In this document: positions 1 through 9,811 of the stretch, one piece after another
Numbering within the stretch: position 1 is the stretch's first letter
Layout: every line of letters starts with the position of its first letter
Assembly: GCA_005879655.1 (NCBI GenBank)
Contig: VBJK01000062.1
Coordinates: 19,532 to 55,993 of the forward strand
DNA: 36,462 nt
Source of the DNA: Chloroflexota bacterium
GTDB lineage: Bacteria; Chloroflexota; Ktedonobacteria; Ktedonobacterales; Ktedonobacteraceae
Reading direction: 5' to 3'
Made by a program: the position numbers and the translations under genes
Notes under the pieces: model-generated
The model's input: the letters and a program-made list of their open reading frames with translations, nothing else
Databases searched by the model: none
Told to the model about the DNA's origin: nothing

Positions 1-2
1 CA

Positions 3-104
3 TTGCAATCTGAAGGGGTGCCTGCGCCTGCTAGTGAACTTGACCAGCTTAATGCGTTGCCTGCGGTTTTTGCGCCGTTGGTGGCTGTGATGCGGGAGGA
101 GTAG
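3..104 (+). CDS. 3' end of an unidentified gene (partial)
   Basis: An open frame enters from the left edge and stops with TAG at 102-104, giving about 33 C-terminal residues that end in VAVMREE. The composition (Ala, Pro, Leu, acidic residues) looks like a real helical C-terminus, and no other plus frame is open here. Too little is left to name a family. It converges with the hicBA remnant on the other strand. Confidence 0.4.
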   Translation: MQSEGVPAPASELDQLNALPAVFAPLVAVMREE

Positions 105-115
105 CGGTGGGGTTA

Positions 116-259
116 TCAGGAGGGGATTGTGCGTGTGTTGGTGAGAGATGTGTTGATGGATGTTACGTAGATGATAAAAAGCATAAAAGGTCCTTCAAAG
201 CCGAGGCGTCTTAAATAGTAAATCAAATCCTTGCGTTTGATTGGTCCAATTGACGGCAT
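116..259 (-). pseudogene. hicA: Truncated HicA-like toxin remnant
   Basis: Its ATG (257-259) overlaps the TGA of the upstream hicB-like gene as TGATG, the usual hicB-hicA coupling. The first 25 residues (MPSIGPIKRKDLIYYLRRLG, then FEGPF) match the start of HicA mRNA-interferase toxins. After that the family needs a double-stranded-RNA-binding-like fold with a catalytic His (G-x-H motif), but here the frame passes at once into unrelated sequence and stops after 47 codons. The active-site half is missing, so the toxin should be dead. The break lies near position 184. Family assignment rests on the short N-terminus and the coupling to hicB. Confidence 0.6.
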
Positions 260-501
260 CAAGCTACTTCCTTAATCTTGAGTTCAATTCCATCAACAAC
301 CGGTAATGGCAGATGTAGTGCAACGCGTAAGAGAAGCCATTCCTCTAAAACTTCTTCTAACTCATCGCGACATGCTTCAAGCGTATCAGCATTAGCATAG
401 ACTCCATTGAAACCAACAACTTCGCCATAGAAAGTCCCATCATCTGGTAGAATTTCATACTTTGCTTTACCCATAGCGGCTCGTATGTATTTTGTTAGCA
501 T
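259..501 (-). CDS. hicB: HicB-like antitoxin
   Basis: An 80-residue protein with the partial RNase H-like fold pattern of HicB antitoxins: YEILPDDGTFYGEVVGFNGV, then a Leu/Glu-rich helix (LEACRDELEEVLEEWLLLRV) and a short basic/hydrophobic C-terminal strand. HicB neutralises HicA by masking its active site. The ATG at 501 is preferred because the protein then begins MLTKYIRAAM, the usual start in this subfamily; a TTG 17 codons upstream would add an atypical tail. No strong ribosome binding site is visible. The coupled hicA is truncated, so this is an orphan antitoxin that may persist as a remnant or protect against a homologous toxin elsewhere. Confidence 0.7.
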   Translation of the reverse strand: MLTKYIRAAMGKAKYEILPDDGTFYGEVVGFNGVYANADTLEACRDELEEVLEEWLLLRVALHLPLPVVDGIELKIKEVA

Positions 502-841
502 TGGATGCGTCTGCTCTTTCTTTTTACAGTAATTATACTGCCTACATAGCAACTAATACCTAACCTCACCTTGCCTGCCAGACATGTACCTCAAGCTTGC
601 CCATATCAACAAAGCTATACTGTAGCAAAGATCTGTTCAAGGGAGACTGTTCAACCAAGCAAAGCTAGTGACAAATAACCATACTTTACGCGTCATGTCA
701 ACCCTGCTGAAATGACAAAGAGTGATCTTCCCCCACCATTCCTCCGTATCCCCTAACAGACCAACCCAACAAAGCGCCACCAAGCACCCTTACCAATACT
801 CCAAAGTGTCATTCAGAGAAATACCCCTTCAGGAGGGTCCT

Positions 842-1555
842 ATGAAACGGCTACACATACTTTTCAGCCTCAGTTCACTGGCAGTCATCCTTGTTAGCAT
901 CGAACGCTTTTCCATCACCACGCGTATTCTTTTACAACCATATGACTTTCTGCGATTACATGAAGCCATACAAATGACTGCCCTTATCCTAGCAACAGTA
1001 ATTATCCCTTTTTTCGTTTTTAAAGAGGTTACGCACGACTTTTCGCTTCTGACACAGGGATCGAAGAAAAACTTGCTCATGGCCGCCTTGTTTGTCACCG
1101 GCATATACTTCTATGCCAGTGGTAACGCATACCACGAACTTGCCAGCTTCCTCCTCAATCAGTATTGCGATATCAAAAATGTGACAGGGTCATTATGTAA
1201 AGGTATGTTCTTCAACGATTACTATGTGGGAAACGGGCTGTACTTTGTGGGAGCCTTCCTCATGACCATCATCCCAATCCTCTTTGAGGTTGCTCATCCT
1301 CGTTTTCTGATGAAGAGGAGCGATTTCTTTCTGCTCATACCAAATGTGCTCTTCTATGCACTGGCAATTATAGCCTATGCAGGTTTTGATCGTGTACTCG
1401 TTGGATTGGTCTATTCGCTATTCACTATGCTCTTTGTCCTTGTTATCATTCTTATCCACAGGAAAGAGGCAAAACGTCTTCCTGTGACCAATTATACAGC
1501 GCTCATTTATGTGATAGGAACAGCAGTTGCATGTATTGTGCGCTTTCTCCACTAA
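842..1555 (+). CDS. Polytopic membrane protein of unknown function
   Basis: A 237-residue protein with about seven hydrophobic segments and short charged loops. The ATG at 842 is chosen because AGGAGG lies directly upstream with good spacing; an in-frame ATG at 722 would add 40 hydrophilic residues without a ribosome binding site. An extracytoplasmic-looking loop (about residues 105-135) holds two Cys (QYCDI and SLCKG) that could form a disulfide. I see no motif of a known transporter or enzyme. It stands alone: the next gene starts about 285 bases downstream. Integral membrane location is well supported; function is unknown. Confidence 0.75.
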   Translation: MKRLHILFSLSSLAVILVSIERFSITTRILLQPYDFLRLHEAIQMTALILATVIIPFFVFKEVTHDFSLLTQGSKKNLLMAALFVTGIYFYASGNAYHELASFLLNQYCDIKNVTGSLCKGMFFNDYYVGNGLYFVGAFLMTIIPILFEVAHPRFLMKRSDFFLLIPNVLFYALAIIAYAGFDRVLVGLVYSLFTMLFVLVIILIHRKEAKRLPVTNYTALIYVIGTAVACIVRFLH

Positions 1556-1840
1556 CTAGTGGACAAGCATTCGGTGTACCCACAAGATCAGTTTCGCCCG
1601 TGTGCCATGGCCCGTTTTTTGCCTCATCGTCGAGTAATACAGTGAGAGAGCGCGGTCAGGAAAACGTGACTCCCATGCAATTTTCTGGATGCCCATCTAT
1701 TTACGAAGAAAGACGCTCAAAAGACACTAACAAAGATGCTCCAAAAGACACCGAGAGGTTAAAATAATTTCAAGAAAAGGGTAATCTGCCAAGTGACCCT
1801 GTTTTGTAATGCTTTTTCTTTTTGAAAGGAGAAAAAGAGA

Positions 1841-2592
1841 ATGTCACAGTTTCCAAGTGGTTTCGATCAACAGGCACTGGAAAAGCTCCAGCAATCAGGT
1901 GTAGCAGAGCGGGATCGCCGCTTCCGCGCAGCTCATCAGGATTTTCTCGAAAAAGCTAAGAGGGAGGAGCAGGGGCTATCTCTCATAACTGGTAGTCTAG
2001 GTATGAAGAGCCAAAATGTAGAGCACGCGATGGCTGCAAAGCGTAAAGAGACGCAAGCACTTGTACGCCAGGCCCAGCCAACTCCTTTTAAGCCTCCCAA
2101 GGGGCACAACCCGGTACGCTATGCTCCTTTTGACTCTCCTTATAGTGCTATCGACTGTGGAGGAATTACGGAATGCACTCTTCGTGGGCCTAACATGCAT
2201 CTGTCGGCTTTTGGTACTATTCACAGCAAGAGGGAACTCTCTACATCACTGCCCAGGCATGGATTTGGGGTGTAGGACACATCTTCTCTGGTCTGTTTGG
2301 ATATGCATCAGCTTACTGCGGACTAAGGGCTTATATCGAGGAGTACACAGATAGCGGCCTCAATGTATATACATCTATCACTGACATTTACAACAATAGT
2401 AGTGCACTGGCCTTCGATATAACCAATTTCGACTGGGTGAGCCGAACAGTCAGCATTGCCGTTCCTACACGGGCCAACACTTGGTATACAATCTGGACCG
2501 ATGATGTGCAGAGTGTTTACGCTAGTGGTATCGCAGATGCCGTATCCAATTTTGACATGTACGTTGGTCCGGTTGCCTACTTTACGGAATAG
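1841..2592 (+). pseudogene. Unknown-function gene split by a -1 frameshift
   Basis: A good ribosome binding site (AAAGGAG) precedes the ATG at 1841. The first frame is convincing through a polar helical N-terminus and on to GGITECTLRGPNMHLSAFG near 2215, then becomes nonsense and stops at 2275. In the -1 frame the protein continues at once as YYSQQEGTLYITAQAWIWG and stays open and protein-like to TAG at 2590-2592, with many Thr/Ser/Tyr beta-strand-like stretches and no signal peptide. The joined product would be about 250 residues. The switch lies at or next to the T-run in ggcttttggtac (2206-2217). I do not recognise the family. It could be a one-base loss, a sequencing error or, less likely, programmed frameshifting. 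Confidence 0.65.
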
Positions 2593-2627
2593 CTCTTGCT
2601 CATCCTTCACGACAACAGACAATGTTC

Positions 2628-2736
2628 AGCTGCTAGATGATAGCAGCCATATAAACCCTCCTTTAGGGTGAAGTGAATGAGCCAGTAGCGTGTCAGAGCA
2701 GCTCAGCCTATCTGATACGCTACCATTATGTCTTTC
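2628..2736 (+). terminator. Cluster of hairpins after the 1841 gene
   Basis: Three hairpins follow one another. GCTGCTA/TAGCAGC has a five-base loop. ACCCT/AGGGT has a five-base loop. GTAGCGTGTCAG (about 2687) pairs with CTGATACGCTAC over 12 bp with one G-U pair. None has a clean U-tract, so efficient intrinsic termination is uncertain, but they lie where the plus-strand gene and the minus-strand kinase converge. Confidence 0.35.
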
Positions 2737-2819
2737 ATTCTGTAAATCTTATGACCTGTCATGTAGTTGTCATTACTGATGCTTCATGCCAGGAAGGCGG
2801 CTGGTACAGGATAGCGGTC

Positions 2820-4490
2820 TTACCTGGCATGGGAATTGAGGACTGCCTGCTGCGGTAACTGCCAGGGGAGCGAGAAGGAGAAGGTCGAGCCTCGTCCCTC
2901 TACGCTCTCCACCCAGAGCTTGCCACCGTAGTGCTCAATGACCTCACGCGAGATCGACAGCCCAATGCCCAGGCCAGGAGCAGTTCGCTCGTGCCTGCCC
3001 TCTACACGATAGTACCGCTGGAAGACTTTCTCCTGTTCCATTGCGGGGATGCCGATACCGAAATCTTGGACGCTGACCGTCAGGCACTCAGCTGTAGAGC
3101 TGATATGAACAATGATCTGCTCTGCCTGGGGTGAATATTTCACTGCATTAGAGAGCAGGTTGCTTAATACCTGTTCTAGACGCTCACGGTCGCAGGTGAG
3201 AGTTCCCGTTGTGCTCCCCCTGATAGAGATCTGATATTGACTGTTGGCCTGTTGGAATTGCTCGACCACCTCGTGCACTAGCGCATCCACGTCCACATTC
3301 TCGTCAATGAATGTCAATTTTCCTGCCTGAATCTTTGAGAGATCGAGCAGGTCATCAACGAGCCGAGAGAGTTGCTGCGTCTGTGTCTCCATGCGTGCGA
3401 GCGCACGCAGAGCGTGTGGATGCTCCTGCGTGCGTGCCAATTGTCTCTGAATGAGTTGTGTATAACCTTTCAAGACGGTCAAGGGGGTGCGCAACTCGTG
3501 GCTAGCCATACCAATAAACGCGTCTTTGCGTTGCTCTAACGCACGCCGCTCAGCCATCACGGCTGCCAGAATCAGCGTTGTGGCAGCCGTGATGCCCATA
3601 AAAGTTTGTAAGAAGAATAACCTGAGCGAAAGGCTATCTGCCGAGAAGAGAGACGCCCCCTGGATGGACCCAACAAGAGCAATACAAGAGAAGATCGCAA
3701 GGCAAGAGGCGACAGCACACTGACCAAAGCGCAATGCCGCCCAGATGAGTGGTGGGAACACGAGATAGGTGATGGGGTATTCCTGGCGACCAGGATGAAG
3801 GAGCCTTAGAAAGACAAAAAGTCCGACCGCGATCACCAGTGTGCACAGGAGGCTCAATTCTAGCAGACGCTGGCGGGAGGGGATCACCAATGGTCCCTGA
3901 CTCCAGATCAGTAGCACTGGGGTCAACAAGAGCAGACTGATCATATCTCCAAGCCACCATGCCGCCCAAGTCTCAAACGCCGCTGGCCAGACAATGACCT
4001 TGCCGAGCAGCAAACTCCCTACCCCCAGTGTGGGGCTGATAATGGTGCCGATGGGAGCCGCCAGTAGCACGAGGGTCAGCACATCATGCAACGAGTCCAG
4101 CTGCGCTCGCACTCCTGCACGTTTGAGCAACGCAGTAGAGACTACAACTTCCAGCGTATTGCCGATGGCGATGCCCACAGCCACGAACCAGGGTGCTCCC
4201 GTAAAGAAATTGACGAGAAAAGCTCCCAGGGCAACCGCAGGCCAGAGTCGGAAACCCCATAGGAACAAGGCAGCCACCGAGAGTCCCGAGGGCAACCAGA
4301 CCAGCGTAGCAAAACCACTCACAGCTGCCAGGGACAGCCCTATCCGCCCGGTAGCGAAGTACAGGGCTGTTAGAGTGAGCAACTCTATTCCATACCAGAG
4401 GGCTGGCACAAAGTCAATTCTTCCAGCTCTCCTCTGTGGAAGTGGCCAACGTACATTCCACTTCATCTCCCCATTTGCTCCTTTCATCAT
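2820..4490 (-). CDS. MASE1-domain sensor histidine kinase
   Basis: A 556-residue membrane sensor kinase. The N-terminal ~310 residues hold about eight to nine membrane segments with the MASE1 pattern (RIGLSLAAVSGFATLVWLPS, later TWAAWWLGDMISLLLLTPVL). A HisKA dimerisation domain follows with the phosphoacceptor His in MASHELRTPLT. The HATPase_c domain shows an N-box (LLSNAVKYSP), G1 (DFGIGIP), an F-box region (VFQRYYRV) and G2 (GLGIGLS). MASE1 is a membrane sensory domain of unknown ligand. No response regulator is adjacent, so its partner must lie elsewhere. The gene is transcribed alone, divergently from the gene at 4940. Confidence 0.9.
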   Translation of the reverse strand: MMKGANGEMKWNVRWPLPQRRAGRIDFVPALWYGIELLTLTALYFATGRIGLSLAAVSGFATLVWLPSGLSVAALFLWGFRLWPAVALGAFLVNFFTGAPWFVAVGIAIGNTLEVVVSTALLKRAGVRAQLDSLHDVLTLVLLAAPIGTIISPTLGVGSLLLGKVIVWPAAFETWAAWWLGDMISLLLLTPVLLIWSQGPLVIPSRQRLLELSLLCTLVIAVGLFVFLRLLHPGRQEYPITYLVFPPLIWAALRFGQCAVASCLAIFSCIALVGSIQGASLFSADSLSLRLFFLQTFMGITAATTLILAAVMAERRALEQRKDAFIGMASHELRTPLTVLKGYTQLIQRQLARTQEHPHALRALARMETQTQQLSRLVDDLLDLSKIQAGKLTFIDENVDVDALVHEVVEQFQQANSQYQISIRGSTTGTLTCDRERLEQVLSNLLSNAVKYSPQAEQIIVHISSTAECLTVSVQDFGIGIPAMEQEKVFQRYYRVEGRHERTAPGLGIGLSISREVIEHYGGKLWVESVEGRGSTFSFSLPWQLPQQAVLNSHAR

Positions 4491-4939
4491 CTCTGACCTT
4501 CATGGCGTCACGAGCTAATCTATGAATGAGAGCACATCACTGGGAAGAAATGCTGGCTCAACCAGGACTTCCTCTTCAAGACTCCCGAAGTCTCATGCTA
4601 TCATCCAATCTGTAAGAGGTCAAGCCCAACGACCTTAATCTCTTGTCGTGGTTATTTTCATTGCTTTTTTATGCCGATTCTATGAGTATTTAATGCCTCG
4701 TGGGCTATAATGTTCTGGCAGATGAAAAGCAGTTGTTTCTGTAAACGCTCTTTATCTATTGCAGTATCTTGAGACGGATGGAAAGAATCAGGAAAACCTG
4801 ATGCCGCTCATTATGCCCACTGACATGGACGAATCTAACCGCACTATGCTGAACATGTCAAGTGGTTTTGCACTAGGTCTGTACTATGTGCAAGAACCTA
4901 TAAGTTGACCATTATCATTGAACTTTTTGAGAGGTACAT
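4491..4939. other. Divergent intergenic region between 4490 and 4940
   Basis: About 450 bases separate the divergent kinase and DUF4388-like genes, so promoters for both should lie here. A perfect TATAAT occurs on the plus strand at 4706-4711, but I see no good -35 hexamer 17 bases before it. No RNA gene, repeat or credible short coding sequence was found. Confidence 0.4.
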
Positions 4940-5500
4940 ATGAACAAAGAATACTACCTTGACATGAAGACGCTCCTCCAAATCCTAGGCAGCTCCTCAG
5001 CAATACTACAAACAAAGCTCACGTTGCCGAAGGCGAAAGGGCAGTGTCTGGGGCGTGTCTTTGTAAAAAATGGACAAATTCTTGAATGTCTGATAGCTCA
5101 ATCCGATGGCAGGCCGCTGATGGCTTTCGATGATGCCCAGGAGCGGTTACGTGCGCCAAGACTGTGGCAGGTCAGCCTTGAGCCAAATATTGAAGTGACG
5201 CTGAAGGTGGTAAAGCGTCAAATGGTCAATCTTCCTCACCCTTTGACGACGGCCCATGTTCCTCAACAGAAAAATGCCCTCACCCCTGCCTCCTTACAGC
5301 AGTTCAAGCGCAGAGATCGCATTGTTCTTCAGATGGTCCTAGCAATCATTAATGGGAAACGTAGCATCGATGAAATTAAGTATATGCTCAATCTACTTCC
5401 TGAGCGCGTTGAGGCAGCTATTAACATCCTTCGTTCACTCGAAGTTATCTATGTTAAGACAGTATCTAACGTATCTTTACCGGAACAGAGCGAGCTATAA
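4940..5500 (+). CDS. DUF4388/PATAN-like regulatory protein
   Basis: A 186-residue soluble protein with GAGAGG upstream of ATG 4940. Residues ~5-90 resemble the DUF4388/PATAN domain found in PatA-like regulators: a helix (MKTLLQILGSSSAI), then paired strands around LGRVFVKNGQILECLI. Residues ~115-180 look like a winged-helix domain (RDRIVLQMVLAIINGKRSID, then LLPERVEAAINILRSLEVIY). Such proteins are usually linked to two-component or c-di-GMP-related signalling in filamentous bacteria. It lies 107 bases upstream of the formate dehydrogenase genes on the same strand and could regulate or be co-transcribed with them, but nothing in the sequence proves that. The domain call is from pattern, not alignment. 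Confidence 0.65.
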   Translation: MNKEYYLDMKTLLQILGSSSAILQTKLTLPKAKGQCLGRVFVKNGQILECLIAQSDGRPLMAFDDAQERLRAPRLWQVSLEPNIEVTLKVVKRQMVNLPHPLTTAHVPQQKNALTPASLQQFKRRDRIVLQMVLAIINGKRSIDEIKYMLNLLPERVEAAINILRSLEVIYVKTVSNVSLPEQSEL

Positions 5501-5607
5501 AGGACAAGAAAGTTGCAAGATCATGTTACAATAGTCTCAGACGCAACGGCTCATACTCAACAAAGCTGCAAGCACAACCACGTTCCTGACTAGAATGAGG
5601 AAGCGTT

Positions 5608-8600
5608 TTGGAAAAACACAAAATATTGCCCGCAAGTGTGCAAACCGCCGTAGCGCAGGCCATGCAAATTGGTGCAAGCACCGACGCATTTAGTCGGGAA
5701 AGCATCCAGAAGGCCCCGCGCATCCGCGATGCTAAACTGGTACATAGCGTTTGTCCCTACTGTGCCGTAGGTTGCGGTCTCAATGTCTATGTGAAAGATG
5801 GCCAAGTACTTGACATTGAAGGCAATCCCAATAGCCCGATCAACCACGGGACGCTTTGTCCCAAAGGCTCAGCCACCTTTCAATATACGGTCAATCCAAG
5901 TCGCCTGACAAAGACGCTCTACCGCGCTCCCTATAGCGATCACTGGCAAGAAGTCTCGCTCGACTGGGCGATGGAACAGATTGCGCAACGTGTCAAAAAG
6001 ACGCGCGATGAGACCTTTGTCACACAACTACCCGATGGGCGCGAGGTCAACCATACTCTGGCCATGGCCTCGCTTGGTGGAGCAACGCTGGATGTCGAAG
6101 AAAATTATTTGATGAAGAAGCTCCTGACTGGTGGATTGGGCATCATTTCCATTGAAAACCAGGCTCGTATATGACACAGCTCTACGGTGCCCGGTCTGGG
6201 TACAACATTAGGGCGTGGTGGTGCCACCACCTTTCCACAGGATCTTGTCAATAGCGATTGCATTTTAATCATGGGCAGCAATATGGCCGAGGCCCATCCG
6301 GTAGCGTTCGCCAATGTGGTGAAGGCTAAGGAGCGTGGTGCCAAAGTTATCCATATTGATCCCCATTATTCGCGCACATCGGCACTGGCAAACCTGTATA
6401 TCTCTATACGTGCGGGAAGTGATATTGTCTTCTTAGGGGCTATTATTCGGCATTTGCTGACAAATAATGCATATTTTCATGAGTATGTGGTGAACTATAC
6501 CAACGCGCCCATGCTCATCCGCCAGGATTTCAAAGATACTGAGGACCTCGATGGCATCTTCTCTGGGTATGATGCAGTGACTGAGACATACGCCGATCAG
6601 AGTAGTTGGGATTATCAGCGTGATCAGCATGGGAGGCCGTTACAAGATCCCACACTGCAAGATCCACAATGTATCTTGCAGATTATGGGGCGTCATTTCG
6701 CGCGTTATACGCCAGAGATGGTCGAAAGTGTGTGTGGTGTAGCCCGCGAACAGTGGCAACAGGTTATGCAAATACTGCTTGAGAATATGGGACGCGAACG
6801 TACGACGGCCCTGTGTTATGCGGTCGGCTGGACACAACAGTCCAAAGGTGTGCAAATCATCCGTGCTGCCGCTATCATACAATTACTGCTGGGCAATATT
6901 GGCCGTCCCGGTGGCGGCATCATGGCGCTACGTGGACACGCCTCGATCCAGGGTTCAACTGACGTGCCAACACTGTATGATCTATTGGCGGGCTATATGC
7001 CTCAACCAGCGGCACCGCTCGTCGCCCAACCATCATTTCAATCCCCATCGGGAAAGGACATTGACTCCCGCTCCCTCTCCACAGAGAAAGTATACCTACC
7101 AAATCCTAATGAGTCAGGTGAAAATACACTAGAGGAATACATTGCGACCGCAGGAGCCAAAACGGGCTGGTGGTCTAACTTCTCCGCTTACATTATAAGC
7201 TTACTCACGGCATGGTACGGTGAAGCCATGCACGATGGCGATAACGATCGTGGCTATCGCTGGCTACCCAAGATAACTGGCGATCATTCACATCTCGTCA
7301 CCAGCTACGCAATGCTAGATGGCCACATCAAAGGATACTTCCTCTTTGGCCAGAATCCAGCTGCGGGCAGTACGAACGCGCGTATGCAACGCAAGGCCCT
7401 TGCACAGCTGGACTGGATGGTTGTACGCGACCTCTACGAAGTCGAATCGGCAGCTTTCTGGTATCAAGGACCAGATGCAGTCGATCCCAGCCAGATCAAG
7501 ACCGAGGTGTTCTTGTTGCCTGCTGCCGCCTCGACGGAAAAAGAAGGTTGCTTCACTAATACACAACGCCTCATCCAGTGGCGCGATAAAGCAGTAGACC
7601 CACCCGGCGATGCACGCTCAGATTTATGGTTCGTTTATCATCTTGGCAAACGCTTAAAGACGCTCTATGCCGATAGCCAAGACGCCAAAGACCGTCCATT
7701 ACAAGCGTTAACCTGGGACTACGAATGTGCCGAACCAGAGCCAGGTACGCGCATCCTGGATGAGCCGGATGCACTACTGGTACTCAAGGAGATTAATGGA
7801 TACTACGTGCGTCCACCCGATGCGGAAGGTATGATACAGAGCGTCTGTACGTTGCGCGATGCGCCCCATGTCCCAGGCTTTACCGCATTGCAAGATGATG
7901 GTAGTACCGCCTGTGGTTCGTGGATTTATAGTGGTGTCTATCCAGCAGCAGGCAATAACCGTGCGGCTTCTCGTATAGCAGATGGTTCTACCAATTTGCA
8001 ATGGGGTTTCGCATGGCCTGCCAACAGGCGTATTCTGTATAACCGTGCTTCGGCAGATCCGCAGGGGCGTCCCTGGTCGGAGAGAAAGAAGTATATCTGG
8101 TGGGATGAGACGCAAAAGCAATGGACGGGGTATGATATACCAGACTTCCCGCTATATAAAGCGCCAGATTACGAGCCAGCTCCTGCTGCAACTGGCATGG
8201 ATGCGATCGCCGGGAGTGATCCCTTTATCATGAAAACGGATGGTCGTGGCTGGCTCTTCGCGCCCAAGGGGCTAAAAGATGGTCCCTTGCCTGCGCACTA
8301 TGAAGCGGCAGAATCGCCCGTGTATAACGCCCTCTATCAACAGCAAAGTAACCCGGTAGCAAAGTACTTCAGGAACCGCAAAGACAATCCACTCGCGCCA
8401 GTCGGTGACGAGCACTATCCTATTGTGATCACCACCTACCGCCTGACCGAGCACCACGTCAGCGGCCCCATGACACGCTGGCTCCCCTGGCTCAACGCCT
8501 TACAGCCCGCATTATTTGCAGAACTCAGTCCTGAGTTAGCAGCCGAACGCCATATTCAACACGGAGGCTGGTTAGTGATCAGTACACCACGTGGCGAGAT

Positions 8601-8823
8601 CGAGGCACGAGCACTAGTCACCAGACGTATGCGACCGCTACAGGTCAGAGGCCGCACCATCCATCAGATAGGTCTACCATTCCATTGGGGCTTTCAGGGC
8701 AAGAGCAAAGGGGACATTACCAATGATCTAGGACATATGGTACTGGAACCAAACGTTAGTATCGAAGAGGCGAAAGCGTTCACCTGCAACGTACGCCCAG
8801 GCCGACTTCATGAAGGGAGATAA
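5608..8823 (+). CDS. fdnG: Selenocysteine formate dehydrogenase, catalytic subunit (UGA = Sec at codon 189)
   Basis: A 1071-residue molybdopterin oxidoreductase oxidising formate to CO2. C49, C52, C56 and C84 (CPYCAVGCG ... LCPKGS) bind a [4Fe-4S] cluster. The frame is interrupted once, by TGA at 6172-6174, in IENQARI-U-HSSTV, exactly where FdnG/FdhF-type enzymes carry the selenocysteine that ligates Mo or W. The same frame continues without another stop to 8823, covering the bis-MGD core and the C-terminal molybdopterin-dinucleotide domain. A SECIS hairpin follows the UGA. The start is TTG 5608, supported by GAGG seven bases upstream. Length is close to FdnG (~1015). No twin-arginine motif is visible at the N-terminus, unlike E. 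coli FdnG. It is first in an operon with the Fe-S and NrfD subunits. An annotation that treats TGA as a stop would split it in two. Confidence 0.93.
6172..6203 (+). promoter_or_regulatory. Bacterial SECIS element
   Basis: TGA at 6172-6174 is followed by a hairpin with stem GTGCCC (6187-6192), loop GGTCT (6193-6197) and stem GGGTAC (6198-6203): six consecutive pairs, one of them G-U. The GGUCU apical loop, and its start 21 bases after the first base of UGA, are the same as I recall for the E. coli fdhF SECIS. It should recruit SelB with Sec-tRNA. The match in loop, spacing and protein context makes recoding far likelier than a nonsense mutation. Confidence 0.92.
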
Positions 8824-8825
8824 GC

Positions 8826-9797
8826 ATGGCGCTCAATCGCTTACACAATTTTCCTGTCCTGCCTGGTACACAAAGGCTGGCAGACCTGATAGCGCCTTTG
8901 CGCAAAGAGCCGCCTCCCACACCGCAACCAGCGCAAGGCTTTTTCACTGATACCAGTCTCTGTATCGGCTGTAAAGCCTGCGAGGTAGCCTGTAAACAGT
9001 GGAATCAATTGCCCGCCACAGCCCCCACCTGGAGCGGTTCCAGTTACGACAATACACAACAATTAAGCGCAACCACTTGGCGGCATGTACAGTTTATCGA
9101 GCAGATTGGGCGTAACGGGGGCCGCAATGTTCCCCCCAATCTGCCACTCTTTGAGGATCGTATTGAGACAGCAAAGAGCAACGGAACCATCCCGGCAACT
9201 CCACCCAGAACTGCACTCCCATTCTTCAATAGTGACCGCTGGCTAATGCAAAGCGACGTTTGCAAACACTGTGCACATGCGCCCTGTCAGGAGGCATGTC
9301 CAACGGGAGCCATCATTCGTACAGAGTTCGATACGGTCTATGTGCAGCAGGATATTTGTAATGGATGTGGTTATTGTATCGTCACCTGTCCCTTTGGCGT
9401 GATTGCGCGTGACGAGCATGGAGACCATCTGGCGCATAAATGTACGCTCTGTTATGATCGCCTAAAAGACGGTCTTGAGCCAGCCTGTGCGAAAGCCTGT
9501 CCCACCGACTCAATCGTCTTTGGTGAAGTGGCACAACTCAAAGAGCAGGCACGCCAACGACTCGGCACCTTACACGAACGCGGCCTCAGCGAGGCACGAC
9601 TCTACGGTGTGGACGAGGCCATACTGGATGGCGGCTTAAATTCCTTCTTCCTGCTTCTAGACGAACCTGAGCTATACAATCTGCCACGCAACCCCCAACG
9701 GCCATCCAATAATGTGGCCCCCGCATCCTTGTGGACCATTGTTACCGCGATGCTATTAGGCTTGATGGGTATAATATATTTTAGAGCTAGAGAATGA
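8826..9797 (+). CDS. fdnH: Formate dehydrogenase iron-sulfur subunit
   Basis: A 323-residue electron-transfer subunit with four ferredoxin-type Cys clusters: CIGCKACEVAC, CKHCAHAPCQEAC, CNGCGYCIVTC and CTLCYDRL with ACAKAC. They would hold four [4Fe-4S] clusters carrying electrons from the catalytic subunit to the membrane. A single hydrophobic segment near the C-terminus (LWTIVTAMLLGLMGIIYF) matches the anchor helix of FdnH/FdoH. The ATG lies two bases after the previous stop, with its ribosome binding site (AGGGAG) inside the end of that gene, so the two are translationally coupled. The end overlaps a possible start of the next gene as ATGA. Confidence 0.93.
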   Translation: MALNRLHNFPVLPGTQRLADLIAPLRKEPPPTPQPAQGFFTDTSLCIGCKACEVACKQWNQLPATAPTWSGSSYDNTQQLSATTWRHVQFIEQIGRNGGRNVPPNLPLFEDRIETAKSNGTIPATPPRTALPFFNSDRWLMQSDVCKHCAHAPCQEACPTGAIIRTEFDTVYVQQDICNGCGYCIVTCPFGVIARDEHGDHLAHKCTLCYDRLKDGLEPACAKACPTDSIVFGEVAQLKEQARQRLGTLHERGLSEARLYGVDEAILDGGLNSFFLLLDEPELYNLPRNPQRPSNNVAPASLWTIVTAMLLGLMGIIYFRARE

Positions 9798-9811
9798 GAG
9801 GGTTTGCATTG

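Noticed and set aside
2206..2217. Programmed -1 frameshift site
   Set aside because: There is no X-XXY-YYZ heptamer in the right phase and no clear downstream pseudoknot; only a four-T run supports slippage.
6172..6174. Premature stop splitting formate dehydrogenase into two genes or a pseudogene
   Set aside because: The TGA is at the selenocysteine position, the frame continues intact on both sides, and a SECIS hairpin with the right loop and spacing follows.
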